From CAZAFM01 sp964484395 (lineage in GTDB: Bacteria > Campylobacterota > Campylobacteria > Campylobacterales > CAZAFM01), in contig CAZAFM010000005.1 in the NCBI GenBank assembly GCA_964484395.1, positions 1 through 40,324 on the forward strand: a stretch of 40,324 bases of DNA, written 5' to 3'. This document shows positions 24,738 to 31,851 of the stretch, piece after piece. Positions within the stretch are counted from its first letter, which is position 1. Each line of letters starts with the position of its first letter. The position numbers and the translations under genes were made by a program. Under the pieces are notes generated by a model, which saw only the letters and a program-made list of their open reading frames with translations, was not told the origin of the DNA and did not search any database.

Positions 24738-25216
24738 TATTCATCTCCTTTTCGTGAGTTCTCTTCTATCACTTTTCCCCACATTAGTTTATATTTTCGC
24801 TTAACAAACTCTAGCTCATCTTGAGATATTTTTAGCTGATCACTAAGTGTTCCTATGGTCTTTTTGTCCTCATCATAAACCTCTTGCATTGAAAAAAGAG
24901 CGTCTTTTAGGAATTTGTTCTCATCTTTAAGTGAGCTTATTGTTTCATCTTTTGATTCAAGTACTTTTTGGTGCAGATGAAGGATTGTACCTATGGTTTT
25001 TTCTGCAAAAGAGGAGCTCACCTCACTCCCACTCTCTTCAAGCTCTGAACTTGAGGATTTAGGAACAAGAGCGGAAGTAGAGCTACTTGCTTCTATATAT
25101 ACCTCACCACTCTCCTCCTTGCTTTGCAAGTATCCATCATCTATCATTTGAAGAACTCGCTCCTCTTCATACCCAGTTATCTCTGCAAACTCCTCAAGAG
25201 GAAGCCATGTTTCCAT
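24737..25216 (-). CDS. DUF3972-type small protein
   Basis: A 159-residue protein. The first 45 residues (METWLPLEEFAEITGYEEER to about IEAS) look like a winged-helix or MerR-like DNA-binding-type start, with a short motif 'LQ-K-E-SGEVYIEA'. A Ser-rich linker (about 46-70) follows, then a coiled coil from about 75 to 155. I assign it to DUF3972, a Campylobacterota family that includes C. jejuni Cj0703, which has the same neighbours. Function is unknown. GGAGAGGAT gives a good ribosome site in front of the ATG. Confidence 0.75.
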   Translation of the reverse strand: METWLPLEEFAEITGYEEERVLQMIDDGYLQSKEESGEVYIEASSSTSALVPKSSSSELEESGSEVSSSFAEKTIGTILHLHQKVLESKDETISSLKDENKFLKDALFSMQEVYDEDKKTIGTLSDQLKISQDELEFVKRKYKLMWGKVIEENSRKGDE

Positions 25217-25224
25217 ATCCTCTC

Positions 25225-25308
25225 CTATAACTTTTTCTTATCAAACATAGAGTTTTTTATAACTCTTCTTTCAAGTCTGTAAGTGCAGTTTTGTACTATC
25301 TCAATCAC
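25225..25308 (-). CDS. Possible 27-residue ORF, coupled to the U32 gene
   Basis: A GTG at 25308 overlaps the TGA stop of the U32 gene (GTGA) and opens a frame of 27 codons ending in TAG at 25225. The product would be a basic peptide (VIEIVQNCTYRLERRVIKNS, then MFDKKKL). A GGAAG ribosome-like site lies in the right place. In C. jejuni purE sits between the U32 gene and the DUF3972 gene, as I recall; there is no purE similarity in this peptide. It may be a real small protein or only chance. Confidence 0.28.
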   Translation of the reverse strand: MIEIVQNCTYRLERRVIKNSMFDKKKL

Positions 25309-26564
25309 GATACTTCCTTTCGCAAAAAGCTAAAACATGGCAGTTTTTGTGGAAGTTTTATAGGAATCTCATATCCACTATGCACAGAGTCTAGCTCTTT
25401 TTTATCTAAGTTTGTTATTTTATACAATTTCAAATAATATCTATCTTGTTTGAAAAAAACCTCTCCAAGTTCATTCTTTGCACACTCTATCTTAGAACCC
25501 AGTGGAGAGAGGATTTCTAGCTCCTCATTTGGGACTATTGTGTGTTTACACATAAAACTCTTCTCATCTTCACCGACCTCACCACAGACTTGAATACTTG
25601 GTTTTATTTCTGGAGTTTCTAGGTTTTGGTCTATATGTTTTGAGTAGGGGCGAGAGAAGAGGTATCCATCTGAGTAGCCTCTATTTGTTAGTTTGTCTAG
25701 CTCTTTTTCATACTTCGTAGCATCAAACTCACTGTTTTTGGCATCAATAATCGCCTCTTTGTAGACTTTTGCAGTAAGTGCTGTATAGTAGGGGCTTTTG
25801 GTTCTTCCCTCTATCTTTAATGAGTCTATTACTTTACTCTTTATTATATCCTCTATGTATGCACTTAGATTTAGATCTTTTGCGTTAAATATATATGTTC
25901 CCTCACTACTCTCTTCAAGTCTTAGAAGTGTTCCTGATTCTTTCTCTTTTGTGTATATTTCATACTCAAACCTACAATCATTTGCACAACTTCCGCGATT
26001 AGCAACCCTTCCTGTTTGAAGAGAGCTTATAAGACATCTGCCACTATATGCAAAGCACATACTTCCATGCACAAAGGCTTCTAGTTCTAGCTCTGGAATA
26101 GCTTGTTTTATCTCTTTTAAATCATTGAGGCTTATCTCTCTAGCCGCGATTATTCTACTTACACCCATTTTGTAAAAAGCTTTTGCATCCATATAGTTTA
26201 GCACATTTGCTTGGGTAGAGAGATGTAGTGGAACTTCAGGTGCAATATCTTTACATAGCTCTATAACTCCTGGAGTTGAGACTATGAAGGCATCTGGTTG
26301 CATTTGTGAGATTTTTTTTATGTGGGTTTTGTAGAGCTCAATTTGAGAGTTAAAAGGGAAGCTATTTATGGTTACATAGATTTTTTTGCCCAGTGATTTT
26401 ACATATTCCACCCCTTCAAAAAAGCTCTCATAACTGAACTCTTTTGATGAGCGGTTTCTTAACGAAAAGTGGCTAACTCCCCCATAAACTGCATCAGCAC
26501 CATAGTGTAGAGCTAATTTTAGTTTATGAAGATTACCAGCAGGACTTAGAAGTTCGATGCTCAA
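25305..26564 (-). CDS. Peptidase U32-family protein (tRNA/rRNA hydroxylation type)
   Basis: A 419-residue protein of the U32 family. Once called collagenase-like proteases, members such as TrhP and RlhA are now known to work in RNA hydroxylation; which RNA applies here cannot be told. It has the family opening IELLSPAGNLHKLKLALHYG and ADAVYGG. The conserved Cys cluster with HGSMCFAYSGRCLISSLQTG, then NRGSCANDCRFEY, could hold an iron-sulfur centre. After it comes the DLNLSAYIEDIIKSKVDSLKIEGR-like segment (KIEGRTKSPYYTA). The C. jejuni counterpart is Cj0701, in the same place next to cheZ. Confidence 0.88.
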   Translation of the reverse strand: MSIELLSPAGNLHKLKLALHYGADAVYGGVSHFSLRNRSSKEFSYESFFEGVEYVKSLGKKIYVTINSFPFNSQIELYKTHIKKISQMQPDAFIVSTPGVIELCKDIAPEVPLHLSTQANVLNYMDAKAFYKMGVSRIIAAREISLNDLKEIKQAIPELELEAFVHGSMCFAYSGRCLISSLQTGRVANRGSCANDCRFEYEIYTKEKESGTLLRLEESSEGTYIFNAKDLNLSAYIEDIIKSKVIDSLKIEGRTKSPYYTALTAKVYKEAIIDAKNSEFDATKYEKELDKLTNRGYSDGYLFSRPYSKHIDQNLETPEIKPSIQVCGEVGEDEKSFMCKHTIVPNEELEILSPLGSKIECAKNELGEVFFKQDRYYLKLYKITNLDKKELDSVHSGYEIPIKLPQKLPCFSFLRKEVS

Positions 26565-26570
26565 CTTAGC

Positions 26571-27293
26571 TTAGACCTTTTTACCAAGTGTGGCAATAAG
26601 TGCTTCTATATCATCCTCTGTAACAACATCTTCTGTTGAAGAGTCACCATCAATATGTGTAGCAGATGAAACCCTTTTAGAATCTTCAAGCTTTCCTTCA
26701 AAAAGAGAGTTCATGTATTGAGATAGTGCACGCATTACATTAATAACCCTCTCTATTTTTTGCCTATGAATATCTTGATACTGCATAACATCCATAGTCA
26801 TAATAATCTCATCTTGTGCACTCATAGCAGAGGTTTCTATTTTCTCGCTCTCTTCTTTGATAGCCTTTATTGCCTCTTGGGCGTTTATAAATGCATTTAT
26901 CTTTGGAAAAGAGTTCTGAAGGGTTGTTATTAGCTTCTCTAATGATTCACTACTACTTGATATTTTTTTTACACTATCTTCTATTTCTGCTATATAAGTA
27001 CTTGTGTTTTCAAGCTTGTCAAACATCTCAGTAGCTTTAATCTCTGAGTCTTTTGTCACATCATCAAGCTGATTTACAACCTTATGGTCATCTGTTGGTG
27101 GCGGTGGTGGCCACATCCTATCTGCACTCACTCTGTAGCCTTCAGATTCATCATTACTTTCAGATTTATCATCACTTTTACTACCACTATCACTTTGTGA
27201 TTGTGTACTACTATCTTCTGCGGGCTCTTCATCTGGTAGGTTTTCTAAATCAACCTCTCCAGACATCAAAGAATCTAGCTCTTCTTGGGTCAT
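26571..27293 (-). CDS. cheZ: Campylobacterota-type CheZ phosphatase
   Basis: A 240-residue remote CheZ homologue that dephosphorylates CheY-P and resets the flagellar motor. The active-site helix QYQDIHRQKIERVINVM carries Asp174 and Gln178 at the spacing of Asp143/Gln147 in E. coli CheZ (QDLTGQ). The C-terminal EDDIEALIATLGKKV matches the CheY-binding tail of CheZ. Between about 25 and 55 lies a low-complexity acidic Ser/Asp region, then PPPPP at 62-66. The first residues, MTQEELDSLMSGE, resemble the N-terminal CheY-binding peptide of FliM. HP0170 and Cj0700 are the studied relatives, the latter also beside glnA. It is divergent from glnA, with TATAAT 30 bases upstream. Confidence 0.88.
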   Translation of the reverse strand: MTQEELDSLMSGEVDLENLPDEEPAEDSSTQSQSDSGSKSDDKSESNDESEGYRVSADRMWPPPPPTDDHKVVNQLDDVTKDSEIKATEMFDKLENTSTYIAEIEDSVKKISSSSESLEKLITTLQNSFPKINAFINAQEAIKAIKEESEKIETSAMSAQDEIIMTMDVMQYQDIHRQKIERVINVMRALSQYMNSLFEGKLEDSKRVSSATHIDGDSSTEDVVTEDDIEALIATLGKKV

Positions 27294-27317
27294 ACTTTTC
27301 CCCTAATATAAACTTTT

Positions 27318-27332
27318 CACATATTATATGTG
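27318..27332 (-). promoter_or_regulatory. cheZ promoter: TATAAT within a perfect palindrome
   Basis: On the minus strand a consensus -10 box TATAAT (27323-27328) lies 30 bases before the cheZ ATG, and AGGGG is the ribosome site. The -10 box sits inside the perfect 15-base inverted repeat CACATATTATATGTG. A protein binding the repeat would block the promoter, or the match may reflect AT richness. Confidence 0.42.
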
Positions 27333-27430
27333 TTTTTTGTTATAAATCAATTTAAATAAGAGGGTCTAATTACAAAAGCTTTTATTGCCTAATTTTTAAT
27401 CAATAAACATTCTGCTTAAACTAAGGCTGA

Positions 27431-27441
27431 TATGATAAAAT
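27431..27441 (+). promoter_or_regulatory. glnA promoter -10 region
   Basis: TATGATAAAAT, holding two overlapping -10-like hexamers (TATGAT and TAAAAT), lies 37-47 bases before the glnA ATG. AAGGAG lies about eight bases before the ATG as ribosome site. No NtrC-type or sigma-54 (GG-N10-GC) element was seen in the 184-base gap to cheZ, so nitrogen control of the usual enteric kind is not supported. Confidence 0.4.
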
Positions 27442-27477
27442 GGTCGTACAATTTACTACAAAAACCAAGGAGAGAAG

Positions 27478-28902
27478 ATGCCAGTAAAGAAGTTTCTTGA
27501 AGAGTGCAAAGAGAACCAGATAGAGTTTATAGACTTTAGGTTCACAGATATAAAAGGAGTATGGCACCATGTGACATATGACATATCAGCTATAGATGAA
27601 GATATGTTAACTAATGGTCTTCCATTTGATGGTAGCTCTATTCCAGCATGGCAACCAATAAACCAGTCTGATATGATATTAAAACCAGATGCAGAAGCAG
27701 GAACACATTTTATTGATCCTTTTACAGCTGATCCTACGATGGTTATCTTTTGCGATGTATATGACATCTACAAAAAAGAGATGTATGAGAAGTGCCCAAG
27801 AAGTATCGCTAAAAAGGCTCTTAAATATCTTGAAAATACAGGAATAGGTGATGTTGCGTTTTTTGGTCCTGAAAACGAGTTCTTTGTATTTGATGAGCTA
27901 AGAGTAAGAGATGATATAAACTGCCAGTACTATGAAGTAGATACTGAAGAGGGTGACTGGAATACTCATGCTGAGATAAAAGAGAGCTACAACACAGGTC
28001 ATAGACCAGGAACAAAAGGTGGTTATTTCCCAGTGCCTCCAGTTGACTCTATGATGGATTTAAGAGCTGAGATGGTTGAGGTACTAAAGCAAGTTGGACT
28101 TGAAACAAATGTTTTCCACCACGAAGTTGCACAAGGTCAAGGTGAGATAGGTGTGAAGTTTGGTACTCTAGTTGAAGCTGCTGATAATGTTCAGAAGCTA
28201 AAATATGTAATCAAGATGGTAGCTCACCTAAATGGTAAAACTGCTACTTTTATGCCAAAGCCTCTATATGGAGATAATGGTAATGGTATGCACACACACC
28301 AATCTATTTGGAAAAACGGTGAGAATGTTTTTGCTGGCGATAAATACCAAGACCTAAGTGAGATGGCACTGCACTATGTAGGTGGTGTTCTAAAGCACGC
28401 TCAAGCAATAGCAGCTTTTACAAATGCATCAACTAACTCTTATAAAAGACTAATTCCTGGTTTTGAGGCTCCTTCAATTCTAACTTACTCTGCACAAAAC
28501 AGATCAGCTAGTTGTAGGATACCATTTGTGAACTCTCCTAAAGCAAAAAGAGTTGAGTTTAGGTTCCCAGATAGCTCTTCAAACCCATATCTTGCATTTA
28601 CTGCCCAGCTAATGGCAGGACTTGATGGAATTGAGAACAAAATAGATCCGGGTCAGCCAATGGAGATGGACCTTTTTGAACTTAGCCTTGATGAGATTAG
28701 AGAGAAGGGTATTAGACAGATGCCACATACACTAAGAGAGGCTATAGAGGCTATGTTAAGTGGTAGAGAAGTATTTAAAAAAGGTGGTGTTATGAGTGAA
28801 GAGTTTCTTCAGACCTATCAGCACTACAAGTTTGAAACAGAGATATGGCCATGGGAGGGAAGACCTCATCCATTTGAGTTTATCTCTACTTATTCTTGCT
28901 AG
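27478..28902 (+). CDS. glnA: Glutamine synthetase type I, without adenylylation Tyr
   Basis: A 474-residue GSI that makes glutamine from glutamate, ammonia and ATP, forming a dodecamer. Clear landmarks: LPFDGSSIPAW (about 48-58), FFGPENEFFVFD with metal Glu, NGNGMHTHQSIWKNG (about 267-281), the ATP/glutamate site KRLIPGFEAPSILTYSAQNR and the flap region. Length is normal for the GSI-beta type. Where E. coli has the adenylylation site NLYDLPPEE, this protein has MDLFELSLDEI with Phe400 in place of Tyr397. It therefore cannot be switched by GlnE in the usual way; H. pylori GlnA is known to share this trait. Divergent from cheZ, as in C. jejuni. Confidence 0.97.
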   Translation: MPVKKFLEECKENQIEFIDFRFTDIKGVWHHVTYDISAIDEDMLTNGLPFDGSSIPAWQPINQSDMILKPDAEAGTHFIDPFTADPTMVIFCDVYDIYKKEMYEKCPRSIAKKALKYLENTGIGDVAFFGPENEFFVFDELRVRDDINCQYYEVDTEEGDWNTHAEIKESYNTGHRPGTKGGYFPVPPVDSMMDLRAEMVEVLKQVGLETNVFHHEVAQGQGEIGVKFGTLVEAADNVQKLKYVIKMVAHLNGKTATFMPKPLYGDNGNGMHTHQSIWKNGENVFAGDKYQDLSEMALHYVGGVLKHAQAIAAFTNASTNSYKRLIPGFEAPSILTYSAQNRSASCRIPFVNSPKAKRVEFRFPDSSSNPYLAFTAQLMAGLDGIENKIDPGQPMEMDLFELSLDEIREKGIRQMPHTLREAIEAMLSGREVFKKGGVMSEEFLQTYQHYKFETEIWPWEGRPHPFEFISTYSC

Positions 28903-28904
28903 AA

Positions 28905-28920
28905 GAGGGCTTTTGCCCTC
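28905..28920 (+). terminator. Hairpin after glnA, possible terminator
   Basis: GAGGGC TTTT GCCCTC is a perfect six-pair stem with a four-base loop, starting three bases after the glnA stop. No T-run follows at once, so it may act by pausing or be weak. The remaining 88 bases to flhB hold no other clear feature. Confidence 0.5.
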
Positions 28921-29008
28921 ACTAATATCTGCAATAAAACTTCTTTTTACTTATTTGCCCACTCATCTTTGTTTCAGTATAATTCCACAAAAACTTAAGG
29001 TGTAAACA

Positions 29009-30082
29009 TTGGCAGCTGATGAACAGGAGAAGACCGAAGAACCCACCGCCAAAAAGATAGCTGATGCACGAAAAGAGGGGAATGTCCCTAAAAGTCAAGA
29101 GGTAAGTGCACTTGTATCTATGCTCATTGGCTTAGTTATGCTTTTTGTTATGTTTTGGTATATGACAGCAGGTATTATCGACCTTTACCACTACTACAAC
29201 TCTTTTTTTAATAGTGAATTCACAGTGCCTCTAATGGTAAGTATTGCTTATACTTCAGTTATAGAGATAGTAAAAATACTAGCTCCAATGTTTCTTGCTC
29301 TAATCATAGCAGGAGTTATTGGGAATGTATCTCAGTTTGGTTTTTTGCTAACTGCTAAATCTATGAAATTTGATTTGAAAAAAATAAACCCTATAAAGGG
29401 GCTTGCTAATGTTTTTGGACTAAAAAAGCTACTAGATGGGCTTATGACCACTTTGAAGGTTTTTGCAGCTTTTGGTATTGGAAGTGTTATCTTTTTCTAC
29501 TTTTTTATGGATGTAGAGGAGCTTGTAATGCTTCCTATGAATAAGCAACTTATATGGTTTAAAGAGAAAGCACTTATTCTTATTTTTGCACTTCTGTTTG
29601 TGTTTTTGATTATAGCTATTATTGATCTGGTTATAAAAAGGTATCAGTATTTTAAACAGCTCAAAATGAGTAAACAAGAGGTAAAAGATGAGCATAAACA
29701 GCAAGAGGGTAACCCAGAGGTAAAACAGAAAATAAGACAACTAATGTATCAAAATTCAGGTAGAAGAATGATGGATGAGGTCCCAAGTGCAGATGTAGTT
29801 GTCACAAACCCAACCCATTATGCGGTGGCTTTGAGGTATGATCAACTAAGGGATAGAGCCCCAAAAGTAGTTGCAAAAGGGGCTGATAGGCTTGCACTAC
29901 GAATAAAAGAGATTGCTAGAGAGAATCTTGTTCATATTGTAGAAAACCCACCTTTAGCAAGAGAGTTATATAAAAGTGTAGATGTTAATGAAGAGGTTCC
30001 TGAGATGATGTATCAAGCAGTAGCAGAGCTTTTTGCCTATGTGCAAAAAGCCCAGAACAAATCAGATATGAGTATGAGGTAG
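29009..30082 (+). CDS. flhB: Flagellar export switch protein FlhB
   Basis: A 357-residue inner membrane protein of the flagellar type III secretion gate that switches export from rod/hook to filament substrates. The N-terminal EKTEEPTAKKIADARKEGNV is the conserved family start; four membrane segments (about 34-56, 77-104, 145-166 and 187-209) follow. The C-terminal cytoplasmic domain holds the self-cleavage site Asn267-Pro268-Thr-His270 (TNPTHYAVALRY). The start is probably TTG at 29009, since the conserved start follows it directly. It lies apart from other flagellar genes, which is common in this phylum. Its 3' end overlaps that of the convergent ribD gene by 21 bases. Confidence 0.96.
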   Translation: MAADEQEKTEEPTAKKIADARKEGNVPKSQEVSALVSMLIGLVMLFVMFWYMTAGIIDLYHYYNSFFNSEFTVPLMVSIAYTSVIEIVKILAPMFLALIIAGVIGNVSQFGFLLTAKSMKFDLKKINPIKGLANVFGLKKLLDGLMTTLKVFAAFGIGSVIFFYFFMDVEELVMLPMNKQLIWFKEKALILIFALLFVFLIIAIIDLVIKRYQYFKQLKMSKQEVKDEHKQQEGNPEVKQKIRQLMYQNSGRRMMDEVPSADVVVTNPTHYAVALRYDQLRDRAPKVVAKGADRLALRIKEIARENLVHIVENPPLARELYKSVDVNEEVPEMMYQAVAELFAYVQKAQNKSDMSMR

Positions 30083-31072
30083 AGAGAAATAATCCAACCT
30101 ATCCTCACCAATAGTGTATGAGTGGATAGGGCTTAGGTTTAGGTCTGAAGGAAGGTATCTGCTTCCACCAGTTTTTGGGGCTACAAAGACTCCTAGCATA
30201 TCTATCTTGGGTGCTAAAGCCTCTAGAAGTCTTCCACCACCCTCTACCATAACTAAAGAAGGAGTTTGCAAATCAAGCTCTTTTTTGATAGTTACACTTC
30301 TACCTTTTACGCTAAAAAGTGGTATATCTCTATCAACCTCTTTACTAGTTAGTATCTGAACATCTGGAGGCTTTTGACCTACAAGCCTAGAATCAAGTAA
30401 TGGTCTATCTATCCTAACACTATCACCTCCTATAGCAAGGAGACTTATAGAAGATCTTATCTTATGTACAAGCTCTCTTGAGCTACGGGAAGATATCACT
30501 CCTCCATCATATGAACCATCCTCTCTGATAGCTATTTTAAACAGTATATAAGCTCTTTTTTGCCAGATAACAAAGGGCTTTATGAGCTCTTTTGCTTCAG
30601 CATCTTTTAGCGCACAGTGGCTTATATCTACACCTACACTTTTTAGATACTTAGCTCCACCACCTGCATCTTTGTTTGGGTCGTATGTAGCAAATACTAC
30701 TTTTTTTGGCTTTAGCCTTCCTATAAGGTCTGAGCATGGAGGGGTTTTACCATGATGGTGGCATGGCTCTAGAGTGATATAGAGGGTGCACTCTTTGAAA
30801 AGCTCTTTTGCGTTTGTAGAAAGATAGTTGTGAAGTTCAGCTGAGCTTTTAGAGCTATCAATACCTTTGTCATCTGTGAGTTTTTTATAAGCCTCTTTAA
30901 AAGCTAGTACCTCTGCGTGAGGTTCTCCTGCTTTTTTGTGAGTTTGAAGTGAGATGATTTGATTGTTTTTTACTACCACAGCAGCTACTGGAGGGTTTGG
31001 ATAGGTTAAAAACTGCTCCTTCCAAGCTTCATCTATGGCTTTTCCTAGGATATGGGAGTCAAAATCTACCAT
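30062..31072 (-). CDS. ribD: Riboflavin biosynthesis deaminase/reductase
   Basis: A 336-residue bifunctional enzyme for the second and third steps of riboflavin synthesis. The N-terminal deaminase has the zinc site: His52-Ala-Glu54 (EPHAEVLAF) and Cys104/Cys113 in PCHHHGKTPPCSD. An insert of about 25 residues (DDKGIDSSKSSAELHNYLST region) separates the two halves of the deaminase motif. The C-terminal reductase is more divergent and short, with ISSRSSRELVHKIRSSISLLAIGGDSVRIDRPLL as the substrate part and VMVEGGGRLLEALAP near the end. No other rib gene is near. It overlaps rimP by seven bases and is the last gene of the minus-strand translation operon. Confidence 0.92.
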   Translation of the reverse strand: MVDFDSHILGKAIDEAWKEQFLTYPNPPVAAVVVKNNQIISLQTHKKAGEPHAEVLAFKEAYKKLTDDKGIDSSKSSAELHNYLSTNAKELFKECTLYITLEPCHHHGKTPPCSDLIGRLKPKKVVFATYDPNKDAGGGAKYLKSVGVDISHCALKDAEAKELIKPFVIWQKRAYILFKIAIREDGSYDGGVISSRSSRELVHKIRSSISLLAIGGDSVRIDRPLLDSRLVGQKPPDVQILTSKEVDRDIPLFSVKGRSVTIKKELDLQTPSLVMVEGGGRLLEALAPKIDMLGVFVAPKTGGSRYLPSDLNLSPIHSYTIGEDRLDYFSLPHTHI

Positions 31073-31488
31073 TTAAAGTATGTAGAGGCACTTTTTATTT
31101 CATTTAGGGGGATTTTTTTTGAATCATTTGCACTTTGAACAGTGATGTTTTCACCATCAAACTCTTTTAAAACACCTTTTAGCTTTCCCTCACTCATCTT
31201 TATCTTTACATTTGAGCCAATAGAGTTCATAAAGTGTTGAGGCTTTTTTAAAGCTCTCTCAATCCCAGGTGAGCTTACTTCTAAAAAGTAAGGAGCGGAG
31301 CTTTGATACTCTACATCTAGTAGAGGAGAGATTATTTTGGATATCTCACCACAAAGGTCGAGATTTATCCCATCATCTTTTTGTATAAAAACCCTAAAGT
31401 AGTTATAATCTCCCTCTTTTACTATCTCTATATCATAAAGCCTAGCCCCGAAGCTTTCTACAACTGCTCTAATTTTATCTTCAATCAT
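31066..31488 (-). CDS. rimP: Ribosome maturation factor RimP
   Basis: A 140-residue protein needed to assemble the 30S subunit. Family features: an opening helix and strand with YDIEIVKEGDYNYFRVFI, then GINLDLCGEISKIISPLLD, and the highly typical LEVSSPGIERALKKPQHF followed by an Sm-like C-terminal part (LKGVLKEFDGENITV). Slightly shorter than the E. coli protein (150). It overlaps rbfA by four bases and ribD by seven, in the conserved infB-rbfA-rimP cluster. Confidence 0.95.
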   Translation of the reverse strand: MIEDKIRAVVESFGARLYDIEIVKEGDYNYFRVFIQKDDGINLDLCGEISKIISPLLDVEYQSSAPYFLEVSSPGIERALKKPQHFMNSIGSNVKIKMSEGKLKGVLKEFDGENITVQSANDSKKIPLNEIKSASTYFKW

Positions 31489-31841
31489 TCTCTGTCTTGT
31501 TTGATTTTGTCAAAAATCTCATCTAGCTTCTTAGCTCTATCAAGTAGCTCATCAAACTTGAAGTGAAGGTCTGGACACTTATACCACTGTGTTGCAACAG
31601 AAACATTTCTCTTTATAGCTCCACTTGCCTTTCTTAAAGCATTTAAAGAGGCTTTTTGCTCAGCCTTGTCCATACCTGTTGGGTCAAGATATATGTATGC
31701 ATCATATTTGCCCTTTTTTATTTTTACATCTACTACTGCTAGTGAGTTTATCCTAGAATCACTCATCTCTCCTAGTGCTTCATATAGAGTCTCTTTTAGT
31801 AGAGACTCTTTTTGCTTTAGTTTTATCTCATCTTTTTCCAC
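31485..31841 (-). CDS. rbfA: Ribosome-binding factor A
   Basis: A 118-residue KH-type protein that helps mature the 16S rRNA 5' end and is linked to growth in the cold. Characteristic are the N-terminal helix with LKETLYEALGEMSDSRINSL, the strand VVDVKIKKGKYDAYIYLD and the Ala-kink region LRKASGAIKRNVSVATQWYKCPDLHFKFDE. Length fits the family. It lies 10 bases after infB and overlaps rimP by four. Confidence 0.94.
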   Translation of the reverse strand: MEKDEIKLKQKESLLKETLYEALGEMSDSRINSLAVVDVKIKKGKYDAYIYLDPTGMDKAEQKASLNALRKASGAIKRNVSVATQWYKCPDLHFKFDELLDRAKKLDEIFDKIKQDRE

Positions 31842-31851
31842 AAGATAGTCC

